Origin: an uncultured Burkholderiales bacterium | GTDB taxonomy: Bacteria > Pseudomonadota > Gammaproteobacteria > Burkholderiales > Burkholderiaceae_C | DNA length: 64,000 bases | Direction of reading: 5' to 3' | NCBI GenBank assembly: GCA_937891665.1 | Contig: CALAGS010000139.1 | Location: 1-64,000, forward strand | In this document: positions 26,018 through 35,187 of the stretch, piece by piece | How positions within the stretch are numbered: position 1 is the first letter of the stretch | How the letters are laid out: the number at the start of each line of letters is the position of its first letter | Notes under the pieces: generated by a model | Seen by the model: only the letters and a program-made list of their open reading frames with translations | What the model was told of the DNA's origin: nothing | Database searches by the model: none | Made by a program: the position numbers and the translations under genes

Positions 26018-27136
26018 TCAGCTTAAGGTCACTGCCGAGTTAATCACGCCACCGCCTAAACACACTTCGCCGTCGTACAAAACGGCACTTTGCCCGGGCG
26101 TGACAGCCCACTGGCTTTCATCAAACGCCAAGGCAAATTCGGCCGCATTGGGCGATGTCAGTGCGCAGTGGGCATCGGCTTGTCGATAGCGTGTTTTGGC
26201 AGCATAAAGACCGGCCATGGGCTGGCTGCCCGAGCACCAACTGGCATCGGCAGCCTCAAGTTGAGGTGACAAGAGCCAAGGGTGATCGTGCCCTTGCACC
26301 ACCCACAAAATGTTTTTGGCCATGTCCTTGCGGGCCACAAACCAAGGCGTGTGTTCACCACCGCCGCGCTGTGCGCCTTTGGCTTTAATGCCACCGATGC
26401 CAAGACCTTGGCGTTGGCCCAAGGTGTAAAAACTCAAGCCCACATGCTTGCCAATGGTTCGGCCTGTCTCGTCTTTGATGGGACCGGGTTCTTTGGAAAT
26501 GTAACGATTCAAAAAATCTCTGAAAGGCCGCTCTCCAATAAAGCAAATGCCCGTAGAGTCTTTTTTCTTGGCATTGGGCAAGCCGATTTCTTCTGCAATT
26601 TGGCGGACTTGCGTTTTGAGCAACTCACCAACAGGAAACAAAGTTTTCGACAGTTGCGATTGATTCAAGCGGTGCAAAAAATAGCTTTGGTCTTTGCTGT
26701 TGTCCAAACCTTTTAGCAGTTCGTGCAGACCCGTTGTTTGATTCAAACGAACGCGCGCGTAATGGCCCGTGGCAATTTTTTCTGCACCCACGTGCAGCGC
26801 ATGGTCTAAAAAGGATTTGAACTTGATTTCGGCGTTGCACAGAATGTCGGGGTTGGGCGTGCGGCCGGCTTGGTATTCACGTAGAAACTCTGCAAACACG
26901 CGGTCTTTGTAATCGGCGGCAAAGTTGACGTGTTCAATTTCAATGCCCACCACATCGGCTACCGCCGCCGCATCGACAAAGTCAATGTTGGACGAACAAA
27001 ACTCGCTGTCGTCATCGTCTTCCCAATTCTTCATGAAAATGCCGACCACTTCGTGGCCTTGCTTTTTCAATAAGTGAGCGGTGACTGCGGAGTCGACGCC
27101 GCCAGACAAACCCACAACAATTCGGTGATGCTTCAT
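26018..27136 (-). CDS. mnmA: tRNA-specific 2-thiouridylase (MnmA)
   Basis: MnmA adds the 2-thio group to U34 of tRNA-Lys, -Glu and -Gln, receiving sulfur from the TusE relay. The PP-loop is [11 protein letters not shown] at residue 8 of the chosen start [11 protein letters not shown] (27136). The two catalytic cysteines are in [12 protein letters not shown] and [11 protein letters not shown]. The 372-residue length is standard. Longer reading frames upstream to 27313 overlap the divergent transglycosylase gene and lack family similarity. Confidence 0.97.
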   Translation of the reverse strand: MKHHRIVVGLSGGVDSAVTAHLLKKQGHEVVGIFMKNWEDDDDSEFCSSNIDFVDAAAVADVVGIEIEHVNFAADYKDRVFAEFLREYQAGRTPNPDILCNAEIKFKSFLDHALHVGAEKIATGHYARVRLNQTTGLHELLKGLDNSKDQSYFLHRLNQSQLSKTLFPVGELLKTQVRQIAEEIGLPNAKKKDSTGICFIGERPFRDFLNRYISKEPGPIKDETGRTIGKHVGLSFYTLGQRQGLGIGGIKAKGAQRGGGEHTPWFVARKDMAKNILWVVQGHDHPWLLSPQLEAADASWCSGSQPMAGLYAAKTRYRQADAHCALTSPNAAEFALAFDESQWAVTPGQSAVLYDGEVCLGGGVINSAVTLS

Positions 27137-27179
27137 GGCGCCAATTATCCCCTGATCTAAATACCTATACTTGCACCAC

Positions 27180-27929
27180 ATGCCAGTCAATTCAAACCTT
27201 TCCAACTTAGCCAAAGTGAGAGCGGCCGTCAGCATCTTTTTGCAAGATGTTGGCAAAGGCGTTTTCACACTGACGCACAGCGGCTTGGCGATGCTGGGCC
27301 TGGTGGTGGTCATGGGCTTCAGCGTTGCCCTATTTCGGCCCGATATCTTGGCCCAAACAGAGTCGACGGTTTATGAATGGCTTCGCTCGCGCCAATTCAG
27401 TTTGTGGTGGGAGCCGCAAAACACCGCCGAACGGGCCACCGCCACCGATTTGAAAGACATTCCGCGCAAGCAAGCGGCTGTTGCAGCTTGGCTGGCCCGC
27501 AAGTACAGGGTTGCGCCAGAGCCCATTGCCGCTTTGGTGGCTGAGGCCTATGTGCTTTCAGAGTCCACCAAGATCAAGCCGCATTTGCTTTTGGCCGTCA
27601 TGGCCATCGAGTCTAGCTTTCATCCTTACATTCAAAGCCAAGCGGGAGCGCAGGGTCTGATGCAGGTCATGACTGAGATTCATGTCAAAAAATATGACAA
27701 ATATGGTGGCAAATTGACTGCATTTGACCCGCTCACCAACATGCGTGTTGGCACTCAGGTACTTCAAGAATACATTCGCATGAAGGGCGGGGTGGTAGAG
27801 GATGGCCTGCTTTTCTACTTAGGAGGCGACGCCTTGCAAAGTGATACGGGCTATGTGGCCAAAGTGCTTGCAGAGGAGGCTCGCTTGGACCAAGTTGCTG
27901 CGGGCGAAAAAGTCAGCACACAGCCCTGA
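27180..27929 (+). CDS. Membrane-anchored lytic transglycosylase (SLT domain)
   Basis: Lytic transglycosylases cleave the glycan strands of murein. A hydrophobic N-terminal segment ([16 protein letters not shown], about residues 35-52) probably anchors the protein in the inner membrane. The SLT domain follows with the catalytic glutamate in [12 protein letters not shown] near residue 147 and the GAQGLMQVM motif. The ATG at 27180 (MPVNSNLSN) is preferred over a TTG nine bases upstream. It is divergent from mnmA by 43 bases. The closest general relatives are MltC/MltE-like proteins; the exact class is uncertain. Confidence 0.85.
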   Translation: MPVNSNLSNLAKVRAAVSIFLQDVGKGVFTLTHSGLAMLGLVVVMGFSVALFRPDILAQTESTVYEWLRSRQFSLWWEPQNTAERATATDLKDIPRKQAAVAAWLARKYRVAPEPIAALVAEAYVLSESTKIKPHLLLAVMAIESSFHPYIQSQAGAQGLMQVMTEIHVKKYDKYGGKLTAFDPLTNMRVGTQVLQEYIRMKGGVVEDGLLFYLGGDALQSDTGYVAKVLAEEARLDQVAAGEKVSTQP

Positions 27930-27974
27930 AACCTGAACCGCAAGTTGGCGCCCTCATTTTTAAGGATACGAGAA

Positions 27975-29660
27975 ATGACTGAAGAACGCGTTTGGTTGGG
28001 CAGTTACCCTGATGGCGTCCCGGCTGACATAGACGCTTCTCAGTACCCGTCTTTGGTGGGCTTGATGGCAGACAGCTTTGCCAAATACGCCAACCGAATT
28101 GCTTACAGTTTCATGGGGCAAGACATCAGCTACGCGCAGACTGATGTCAAAAGCCAAGCGCTGGCCGCCTACTTCCAATCCTTGGGTTTAGAAAAAGGCG
28201 ACCGCGTTGCCATCATGATGCCCAACGTGCCGCAGTACCCTGTGGCTGTCGCCGCCATTTTGCGAGCGGGCTTGGTGGTGGTCAATGTCAACCCACTTTA
28301 CACCCCGCGCGAACTTGAGTTCCAGCTCAAAGACTCTGGCGCCCAAGCCATTGTGATCATCGAAAACTTTGCAGTCACACTGCAAAAGTGCATCGCAGAA
28401 ACTCAAATCAAGCACGTGGTGTTGTGTACCATGGGCGACATGCTCAGCATGCCCAAAGGGACTTTGGTGAACTTTGTGGTTCGCAATGTGAAGAACTTGG
28501 TGCCAGACTTTGACTTGCCTGGAGCCGTCAAATTCAATCAAGCATTGAACCGCGGAGAGCGTGCCATATTTGTCAAGCCGGTGATTCACAGCGATGACAT
28601 TGCCGTCCTTCAATACACTGGTGGCACCACCGGTGTGTCCAAAGGCGCCATGCTCTTGCACCGCAACGTCATTGCCAACTTGTTGCAATCAGAAGCTTGG
28701 AACCAGCCCGTCATGAAGCTGGTGCCAGACAACGAGCAACCCACTTCGGTGTGTGCTTTGCCGCTGTATCACATCTTTGCTTTTACGGTCAACATGATGC
28801 TGGGCTTGCGCACGGGCGGCAAAAATATTTTGATCCCCAATCCACGCGATTTACCCGCGGTGTTGAAAGCCTTGTCGACACAAACATTTCACAGTTTTCC
28901 GGCGGTCAATACCTTGTTCAATGGCTTGGCCAATCACCCAGACTTTGACACAGTCAATTGGAAAAACCTCAAGGTGTCCGTTGGCGGCGGCATGGCAGTC
29001 ACCAGCGCGGTAGCGACATTGTGGTTACAAAAAACCGGTTGCCCTATTTGCGAAGGATACGGCTTGTCTGAAACCAGTCCGTCTGCCAGTTGCAACCCCA
29101 CCACCAGCACACAATTTACGGGCAACATGGGGGTTCCCTTGCCAAGCACGTTCATGAAACTTTTGGACGATGAAGGCCGTGAAGTGACCGAACTAGGCCA
29201 AGCTGGTGAAATAGCCATTCAAGGCCCCCAAGTGATGGCAGGTTATTGGCAACGCCCCGACGAAACTGCGCGCAGCATGACCCCTGATGGTTATTTCAAA
29301 TCCGGAGACATAGGCATTCGAGATGCACATGGATTTTTTAAAATCATTGATCGCAAGAAAGACATGATCTTGGTCAGCGGCTTCAATGTCTACCCTAACG
29401 ACATCGAAGAAACAATGTCTTTGTGCCCAGGTGTTTTAGAGTGTGCCGCGGTAGGTGTGCCCGATGAAAAAACAGGCGAAGCTGTTAAGTTGGTGATCGT
29501 GAAAAAAGACCCGGCCCTCACTGAAGTGGTGGTGCGTGAATATTGCAAAGCCAACATGACGGGTTATAAGCAGCCAAAGATCATTGAGTTCAAAGTCGAA
29601 CTTCCCAAAACTGCAGTGGGCAAAATATTGCGGCGAGAGTTGCGTGATGCGCCGAAGTGA
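27975..29660 (+). CDS. fadD: Long-chain acyl-CoA synthetase (FadD-like)
   Basis: This AMP-forming ligase activates fatty acids to acyl-CoA. The start MTEERVWLGSY (27975), preceded by AAGGATACGAG, gives 561 residues like E. coli FadD. The P-loop-like motif is LQYTGGTTGVSKGAML near residue 210, the FACS region is YFKSGDIGIRDAHGFFKIIDRKKDMI near residue 440, and the adenylation lysine is in TAVGKILRREL near the C terminus. The end overlaps the nucleosidase gene by 14 bases. Confidence 0.93.
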   Translation: MTEERVWLGSYPDGVPADIDASQYPSLVGLMADSFAKYANRIAYSFMGQDISYAQTDVKSQALAAYFQSLGLEKGDRVAIMMPNVPQYPVAVAAILRAGLVVVNVNPLYTPRELEFQLKDSGAQAIVIIENFAVTLQKCIAETQIKHVVLCTMGDMLSMPKGTLVNFVVRNVKNLVPDFDLPGAVKFNQALNRGERAIFVKPVIHSDDIAVLQYTGGTTGVSKGAMLLHRNVIANLLQSEAWNQPVMKLVPDNEQPTSVCALPLYHIFAFTVNMMLGLRTGGKNILIPNPRDLPAVLKALSTQTFHSFPAVNTLFNGLANHPDFDTVNWKNLKVSVGGGMAVTSAVATLWLQKTGCPICEGYGLSETSPSASCNPTTSTQFTGNMGVPLPSTFMKLLDDEGREVTELGQAGEIAIQGPQVMAGYWQRPDETARSMTPDGYFKSGDIGIRDAHGFFKIIDRKKDMILVSGFNVYPNDIEETMSLCPGVLECAAVGVPDEKTGEAVKLVIVKKDPALTEVVVREYCKANMTGYKQPKIIEFKVELPKTAVGKILRRELRDAPK

Positions 29661-30372
29661 GTTGGTGCCGCGCATCGCACTCGTTGGTGCGATGCATGAA
29701 GAGTTGTCGGCCGTGTTGGCCCTTATGCAGGACGCAAGCTGCCACCCTGTTGCCGGCCGAGAATTTTGGGTAGGCCATCTTCAGGGGCACAGGGTGGTGG
29801 CTGTGTTGTCAGGCATTGGCAAAGTGGCTGCGGCCATTACGGCTACCATTCTCATCGAAAAATATCAAGTCCAAAGAATTCTGTTCACGGGTGTTGCGGG
29901 AGGCTTAGCGTCTCATGTGAAGGTGGGTGACGTAGTGGTAGGCGCAGAGCTACTTCAGCATGACATCGACGCCTCGCCTTTGTTTCCCCAATATGAAGTG
30001 CCCTTGCTAAATCTCTCTCGCTTTCCATCAGACGAAAGCATGACTCAGTGCCTGATAGAAAGTGCTCGTCAGGCTTTGCCGCAAGCCACAGTGCATGTGG
30101 GCTTGATCATCAGTGGCGATCAATTTGTCTCAAGTGCATCTGAAAGCCAAAGATTGCAAACTCAAATATCGGATGCGTTGGCTGTGGAAATGGAGGGCGC
30201 TGCGCTGGCGCAGGTGTGCCATGCCTATGACGTTCCACTTGCGGTGGTTCGCACCTTGTCAGACCGCGCAGACGATGCTGCGCACACTGATTTTTCTCAA
30301 TTTGTGAAAGACGTGGCCAGTCATTACAGTGCTGCCATTGTGTCTGAGTTTTTAAAGCGATTTCCTACTTAA
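29647..30372 (+). CDS. mtnN: 5'-methylthioadenosine/S-adenosylhomocysteine nucleosidase
   Basis: MtnN (Pfs) hydrolyses MTA, SAH and 5'-deoxyadenosine, clearing inhibitors of methylation and radical-SAM enzymes. Visible family motifs are ALVGAMHEE with the catalytic glutamate region, VLSGIGKVAAA near residue 55, ISGDQFV, VEMEGAALAQV and RTLSDRADD with the catalytic aspartate. The ATG at 29647 lies inside fadD (14-base overlap); an alternative GTG start at 29658 would remove the first few non-conserved residues. The stop overlaps the convergent corA stop by 8 bases. Confidence 0.93.
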   Translation: MRRSELVPRIALVGAMHEELSAVLALMQDASCHPVAGREFWVGHLQGHRVVAVLSGIGKVAAAITATILIEKYQVQRILFTGVAGGLASHVKVGDVVVGAELLQHDIDASPLFPQYEVPLLNLSRFPSDESMTQCLIESARQALPQATVHVGLIISGDQFVSSASESQRLQTQISDALAVEMEGAALAQVCHAYDVPLAVVRTLSDRADDAAHTDFSQFVKDVASHYSAAIVSEFLKRFPT

Positions 30373-31351
30373 GCCAGCCGCGTCTGCGGAAGTACCACAT
30401 CGGCACCACGGCGCTGGCCACCATGAGGCACAGCGCATACGGGTAACCCCAAGTTTGCGACAGCTCGGGCATGTACTGAAAGTTCATGCCGTACAGGCTG
30501 GCAATGAGCGTAGGCGGTAGCAAGGCCACACTGGCCACTGAAAAGATTTTGATGATCTTGTTCTGATTGATGTTGATGAAACCCACAGTGGCGTCCATCA
30601 AGAAGTTGATCTTTTCAAACAAAAACTCGGTGTGCGAATCGAGTGAATCAATGTCGCGCAAAATTTGACGTGCTTCTTCAAACTGCTCTGCGTTCAACAT
30701 TTTGCTTCGCATCATGAAACTCACCGCGCGGCGTGTGTCCATGACATTGCGGCGAATGCGGCCGTTCAAATCTTCTTGGCGAGCAATGGCGCCCAGCACC
30801 TCACCGGCCATGGCATCGGTCACGTCGCCAGACAGCACCAGCTTGCCGGCAATTTCTAGCTTGTCGTAAATGTTTTCCAGTGTGTCGGCAGAGTACTCGG
30901 CATCGGCGTCAAACAACTTCAGCAAAACTTCTTTGGCGTCCTCCAACAAGCCGGGCGCGCGGCGCGCACGCAAACGCAGCAAGCGAAACACAGGCACGTC
31001 TTCGTCGTGGATGGAAAACAGAACGCCCATGCTGCGCAGGTCGGCGTTTTGCAGATTCAAAATAAAGGCGCAACGAACTGTGCGGGGCTCGTCTTCGTCG
31101 GCAATTAAAAAGTCAGAGCGAATGTGCAATTCGCCGTTGTCCTCTTCGTAGAAGCGCGCAGATTCTTCAATGTCCTCGTCCATCGCATCTTCTGGAATGG
31201 ACAGGCCGTAGTACTGTTTGATCCAACGTTTTTCTTCCACAGTGGGCGACTCAAGGTCGACCCAAATAGGTTGGAACTTGGACAACTCTTCTAGAGATTC
31301 AATCTCTTCCTGGACCAAGCGGCCGTTGGCTAGCGTAAAAATGTTGAGCAT
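30365..31351 (-). CDS. corA: Magnesium/cobalt transporter CorA
   Basis: CorA is a pentameric channel that imports Mg2+ (and Co2+) across the inner membrane. The 328-residue protein has the large cytoplasmic N-terminal domain, a long stalk helix and two C-terminal transmembrane segments. The first ends in the invariant LYGMNFQ (GMN) motif near residue 290, and the second is YALCLMVASAVVPMWYF. The gene is preceded by 195 non-coding bases with a strong nested inverted repeat that may be part of its leader. Confidence 0.95.
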   Translation of the reverse strand: MLNIFTLANGRLVQEEIESLEELSKFQPIWVDLESPTVEEKRWIKQYYGLSIPEDAMDEDIEESARFYEEDNGELHIRSDFLIADEDEPRTVRCAFILNLQNADLRSMGVLFSIHDEDVPVFRLLRLRARRAPGLLEDAKEVLLKLFDADAEYSADTLENIYDKLEIAGKLVLSGDVTDAMAGEVLGAIARQEDLNGRIRRNVMDTRRAVSFMMRSKMLNAEQFEEARQILRDIDSLDSHTEFLFEKINFLMDATVGFININQNKIIKIFSVASVALLPPTLIASLYGMNFQYMPELSQTWGYPYALCLMVASAVVPMWYFRRRGWLK

Positions 31352-31418
31352 GGCAGATCTCCTTCAGCCCCAAAAACGGGGGGCCAAGTGTTCGATAAGG
31401 CGGCAATGAGGGCAAAGC

Positions 31419-31484
31419 AGCTTTCGAACGTCTGGCTAAGCTGCATCTAGGTGCGCAGCACTGGAACCATCTCATTCGAAAGCT
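31419..31484. repeat. Nested inverted repeat upstream of corA
   Basis: The perfect 10-base arms AGCTTTCGAA (31419-31428) and TTCGAAAGCT (31475-31484) enclose a second hairpin, GCTGC...GCAGC (about 31440-31460). Together they could fold into a branched RNA in the 195-base gap between corA and the patatin gene. Because corA is transcribed leftward from 31351, the element would lie in its leader or promoter. No known riboswitch class was recognised, and nothing else is evident in the gap. Confidence 0.65.
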
Positions 31485-31546
31485 ACCAACTAGGGTGGCT
31501 TTCCACGGAGCAAACTCCAAAATAATGATGGGTCGGATTATGGCAC

Positions 31547-32806
31547 TTAATCGCTGAAAAAATCCAAGAGCTCTTCTTTGCGCATGGCCACGTCGCGAGC
31601 ACCCAGAGCTATGAGTGCGCGTAAAAATCCGGGCTCGAATAAAAGATAACTCGCAAGCCCTGCGCCCGAACCCTTCAATGCACCGAGCCCCTCTAAAACA
31701 CGGCGTACTGGCCGCGGCAGTTCATGGACATGCGCTTGGGCCAAGGCGTCAAGTGACTCACTGGGCTGCATGGCCAAAACTTCTACTTCTCGAAATGGCA
31801 AGGACTGAGCCAAGGCCAGACCGTGGTGCTCAGAAAGGTGATTTTTTAATTGTTGAATGCTTTGATTCACGCGTTGGACTTGTTCAACATCGGCCATGAG
31901 GGTGTCGTTGAACACACTGGCCATCGCATGGCCTGCAATGTTGCCAAGACTGGGCCTCTGCTTGCTGGACAGGCTGGCCTGAAAGCTTGCGCTTGATAGG
32001 TCCATGGACCTGCGTTGCGGTTGCCCAACGCCAATGGCCAAAATTTTGTTGGCACCCAAGTGCACGGCAGGCGATAGCGGTGAGCTTTGCCGCATTGAGC
32101 CATCGCCAAAGTATTCCATGTTGCCGTCGACCCAAAGCGGTGTGGCAGGAAATAAAAAAGGAATGGCGCTCGAGGCCATCAAATGCTCGATGGTGATGTC
32201 TTGCAATTCGGCGCGACGTCCAGGCCTGTTCCATGCCTGTGCGCTTGCCAGTTGGTGAGTTTGGCAAAAAGTCCAGTGCACGCCCGTGGTGTAACTGGAT
32301 GCCGTAACGGCCAAGGCTTTCAAGTCCCCCCGTGACAATGCCAGCTCAATGTTGTTCAGGGCAATGCGTCGGTGCAAGGTGTCGACCAGTGGCATGCTGT
32401 CAAGCGCGGCGCCTTGTTTGCGGGCTGAAAGGGTGACGCCCAATGCCGTTGCCCAGCGGCTGAATTTCGCCATGGGAGTATCAGGCAGGTGGTAGACCAA
32501 ATCAGAATGCAGACCCTGCCAAAACGCGCCAAGTCCGCTCAATGCCGCTAGGCCGTCAATGGCCCGGCTGGCCAAATAGGTCGCATTGAGAGCGCCTGCA
32601 GAAGTCCCCACCAAGACTTGGAAGGGAAAGGCGTCGGCCTTGTCAGTCGACGGCTTGATGAGTGCAGCCAAGGCCTGCAAAACACCGGCTTGGTAGGCCG
32701 TTCTGGCGCCACCCCCCATGAGCACCAAACCACGCGTCATGCTTTGTGGCGGCTGGCCCAAGCGGCCACCGAGGGTGTCAGTTTGAGTGAGGTCATCAAG
32801 GTGCAT
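31547..32806 (-). CDS. Patatin-like phospholipase
   Basis: This 419-residue protein has the patatin Ser-Asp dyad features. The oxyanion motif is GGGARTAYQAGVL near residue 32, the nucleophile is in VGTSAGALNA near residue 68, and the catalytic aspartate is in YFGDGSMRQ near residue 235. Members hydrolyse phospholipid acyl esters. There is no clear signal peptide or autotransporter domain, so it is probably cytoplasmic or membrane-associated. It is divergent from an MFS gene with only 38 bases between the starts. Confidence 0.9.
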   Translation of the reverse strand: MHLDDLTQTDTLGGRLGQPPQSMTRGLVLMGGGARTAYQAGVLQALAALIKPSTDKADAFPFQVLVGTSAGALNATYLASRAIDGLAALSGLGAFWQGLHSDLVYHLPDTPMAKFSRWATALGVTLSARKQGAALDSMPLVDTLHRRIALNNIELALSRGDLKALAVTASSYTTGVHWTFCQTHQLASAQAWNRPGRRAELQDITIEHLMASSAIPFLFPATPLWVDGNMEYFGDGSMRQSSPLSPAVHLGANKILAIGVGQPQRRSMDLSSASFQASLSSKQRPSLGNIAGHAMASVFNDTLMADVEQVQRVNQSIQQLKNHLSEHHGLALAQSLPFREVEVLAMQPSESLDALAQAHVHELPRPVRRVLEGLGALKGSGAGLASYLLFEPGFLRALIALGARDVAMRKEELLDFFSD

Positions 32807-32844
32807 GAGCGAATGATAGAGTCAGAGCTTCAGGAAAACCACCC

Positions 32845-34071
32845 ATGACTTCACATTTGACGCCAAAGCGCGAACGCTGGCTTTTATTGACCCTCGCCAG
32901 CATCCAATTCACCAGCGTCCTTGACTTCATGATCATGATGCCTTTGGGGCCCCAATTGACCGAACTCTTTGGCATTTCTGCGAGTGAGTTTGGGTTCTTG
33001 GTGTCGGCCTACACCTTTTCAGCGGGCTTGTCAGGTCTTTTGGCTGCCACCTACATTGACCGCTTTGGCCGTAAGCGAATGATGCTGACCTTGTACCCCT
33101 TGTTTGGGGCTGCAGCATTGGCTTGCAGCTTCGCCCCCACTTTTGCGTGGCTCTTGGTGGCGCGAGTGGCATCGGGATTTTTTGGCGGGGTCTTGATGGC
33201 TTTGTCTCAAACCATCGTGGCAGAAGTCATTCCGTTTGAGCGCCGGGGTCGGGCGATGAGCGTGGTCATGACATCCTTCTCCGTGGCCACGGTAGCGGGT
33301 GTGCCCTTGGCTCTTTTCTTAGCCTCTCATTTCAATTGGCATGCGCCATTTTTGGCCATTGCACTGATGGTCAGCGTGTGTGCCTTGGGTGCAGCCAAAA
33401 CCCTGCCCAGCTTGAAGGGCCATTTGGCGGCTCATCCTAGTGGAGATTCAGCACCGAACATGTTGGCCAACCTGCGCTTGGTGTTGGTCGACCCCAATCA
33501 CCTGAGAGCCTATGCCATGTCAGCGAGCATGGTGTTTGCGGGTTTTGCGGTGATTCCCTACATCGCGCTTTATTTGCAAGGCAATGCGGGCTTTAAGCCA
33601 GAGCAAATTCCTTATGTTTATTTGACCGGCGGAATTTGCACCTTGATTTCTGCGCGCTTGATTGGGCATTGGTCAGATCGCGCAGGCAAAGCCTATGCGT
33701 TTCGCCGCTTGGCCCTTCTGATGCCCTTGCCCTTGCTGGCAATGACCTTGTCTGCAGACTTGCCCATGGTGGGCGTGTTGCTGGTTTCTTCCATTTTGTT
33801 TGTGGTGATGAGCGGCCGCATGATTCCGGGCATGGCCTTGATTGGCGCTTCAGCCGATCCTCGCAGGCGCGGCAGTTTCATGACCCTGAATTCAGCAGTC
33901 CAGTCACTTGCGATGGGCTTGGCTGCACTCGTGGGTGGGCAAATTTTGGGTCGCGATGGCAATGGGCATTTGACCCATTATTGGACAGCGGCTTTGCTCG
34001 GAGGGGGTGCCAGCCTTTTGAGCTTTGTGCTGGCCAGCAAGCTGAGGCTTCATGGTGAGGCTCAAGCTTGA
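32845..34071 (+). CDS. MFS transporter (DHA1, drug-efflux-like)
   Basis: This 408-residue major facilitator has about 12 transmembrane segments. The loop 2-3 motif is AATYIDRFGRKRMML near residue 65, and the motif C-like antiporter region is FSVATVAGVPLALFLA near residue 145. The N-terminal SVLDFMIMMPLGPQLTELF is typical of the DHA1/sugar-efflux group. The substrate is unknown. No regulator is adjacent. Confidence 0.87.
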   Translation: MTSHLTPKRERWLLLTLASIQFTSVLDFMIMMPLGPQLTELFGISASEFGFLVSAYTFSAGLSGLLAATYIDRFGRKRMMLTLYPLFGAAALACSFAPTFAWLLVARVASGFFGGVLMALSQTIVAEVIPFERRGRAMSVVMTSFSVATVAGVPLALFLASHFNWHAPFLAIALMVSVCALGAAKTLPSLKGHLAAHPSGDSAPNMLANLRLVLVDPNHLRAYAMSASMVFAGFAVIPYIALYLQGNAGFKPEQIPYVYLTGGICTLISARLIGHWSDRAGKAYAFRRLALLMPLPLLAMTLSADLPMVGVLLVSSILFVVMSGRMIPGMALIGASADPRRRGSFMTLNSAVQSLAMGLAALVGGQILGRDGNGHLTHYWTAALLGGGASLLSFVLASKLRLHGEAQA

Positions 34072-34202
34072 GGCATTGATGAAATGCTTCAAGATAGGAA
34101 TTTATCAGCTTTTTTGCCATACAAGCGCAAGACTTGAGCAAATTAAAGGGATTAAATAGCCAAGCTTGCTTTTCAGGGTAGGGGGGCGCATAGTGGATTC
34201 AG

Positions 34203-34226
34203 CCCACCCCCTATTTGGGGAGGTGG
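34203..34226 (+). promoter_or_regulatory. Stem-loop in the leader upstream of hpf
   Basis: CCACC/GGTGG and CCC/GGG pair around a short loop with a one-base bulge, 34 bases before the hpf ATG, followed by TTGTTT. It may end read-through from the MFS gene or form part of the hpf leader. The rest of this 189-base gap is AT-rich with no other clear signal. A strong Shine-Dalgarno AGGAGG (34249-34254) precedes hpf. Confidence 0.45.
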
Positions 34227-34260
34227 TTGTTTATCCCAGAGAGCAACAGGAGGCTTTTTT

Positions 34261-34590
34261 ATGAATCTGACGATCAGCGGTCACCACCTCGAAGTTACCC
34301 CCGCACTCAGAAGCTATGTCACAGGCAAGCTAGACCGAATCACTCGGCATTTTGACCAAGTGGTGGATGTGAAAGTGTTGCTCACGGTTGAAAAACAAAA
34401 AGAGAAAGACAAACGTCAGCGAGCAGAGTGCAATATCCATGTCAAAGGCAATGATTTATTTGCAGAAAGTTCGCACCAAGACCTCTATGCGGCCGTCGAT
34501 GACTTGGTTGATAAACTGGACCGCCAAGTGGTCAACCACAAAAATCGGATCATGGACCATCACCATATTGCGCCCAAGCGCATGATGTAA
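34261..34590 (+). CDS. hpf: Ribosome hibernation-promoting factor (short HPF)
   Basis: HPF binds the 30S decoding centre and drives 100S ribosome dimer formation in stationary phase. The 109-residue protein has the S30AE beta-alpha-beta fold ([20 protein letters not shown], then [17 protein letters not shown]) without the C-terminal dimerisation domain of long HPF. In many proteobacteria it sits between rpoN and ptsN; here ptsN follows but rpoN is absent. Confidence 0.95.
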   Translation: MNLTISGHHLEVTPALRSYVTGKLDRITRHFDQVVDVKVLLTVEKQKEKDKRQRAECNIHVKGNDLFAESSHQDLYAAVDDLVDKLDRQVVNHKNRIMDHHHIAPKRMM

Positions 34591-34619
34591 AAGCCCTTTT
34601 TTTGAAGTCAAGAACACCG

Positions 34620-34646
34620 CCGCACCCCTGAGGTGCGGTTTTTTTT
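34620..34646 (+). terminator. Rho-independent terminator after hpf
   Basis: CCGCACC (34620-34626) pairs with GGTGCGG (34632-34638) around a 5-base loop, followed by eight T. It would separate much of hpf transcription from ptsN. Confidence 0.85.
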
Positions 34647-34686
34647 GGAAGATCACCTTTCGCAGGGTGCATAATCCGCCCTCGAT

Positions 34687-35148
34687 ATGAACAGACTTGC
34701 AGCCATTCTCCCTGTTGAACAAGTGCTGGTTGGCGTAGATGCCACCAGCAAGAAGCGCGCTTTTGAAGAGGCGGGTTTGTTGTTTGAAAGTTTGCATGGC
34801 CTGTCCAGGGCCTTGGTCACTGACAGTTTGTTTGCCAGGGAGCGTCTGGGCTCTACGGGCTTGGGCCATGGTGTGGCCATTCCACACGGCCGCATCAAGG
34901 GCTTGAAGTCCCCTATGGCGGCAGTGTTTCAATTGGCGCAAGCCATTGGCTTCGATGCGCCCGATGAGCAAGCTGTGAAGTTGCTCATTTTCTTGTTGGT
35001 GCCCGAAGCGGCCACCCAAAAGCACTTGGAAATTTTGTCTGAAATTGCTGAATTATTGAGCAACGGCCGGACACGAGACGACATGATAAGCAGCGCAACG
35101 GCGTCAAGCTTGCACGATCTGATCGACAAGTGGTTGCCTGCCAAGTGA
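34687..35148 (+). CDS. ptsN: PTS IIA-Ntr regulatory protein (PtsN)
   Basis: PtsN is the phosphate acceptor of the nitrogen-related phosphotransferase system and regulates potassium and nitrogen physiology rather than sugar import. The active-site histidine lies in GHGVAIPHGRIKGL near residue 65-70, and the protein has 153 residues. It is followed by hprK, as in most betaproteobacteria, which points to PtsN-HPr-HprK signalling without sugar-specific permeases. A kup potassium transporter is also in this window but not adjacent. Confidence 0.95.
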   Translation: MNRLAAILPVEQVLVGVDATSKKRAFEEAGLLFESLHGLSRALVTDSLFARERLGSTGLGHGVAIPHGRIKGLKSPMAAVFQLAQAIGFDAPDEQAVKLLIFLLVPEAATQKHLEILSEIAELLSNGRTRDDMISSATASSLHDLIDKWLPAK

Positions 35149-35187
35149 GAATGCTGCTCTTAAGCCCATCAACGAATCGAGGTTGAG

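Noticed and set aside
31352..31546. Possible tRNA-like cloverleaf in the corA upstream gap
   Set aside because: No GTTCRANTC T-loop or CCA end and stem lengths do not fit a tRNA; recorded instead as an unexplained nested inverted repeat.
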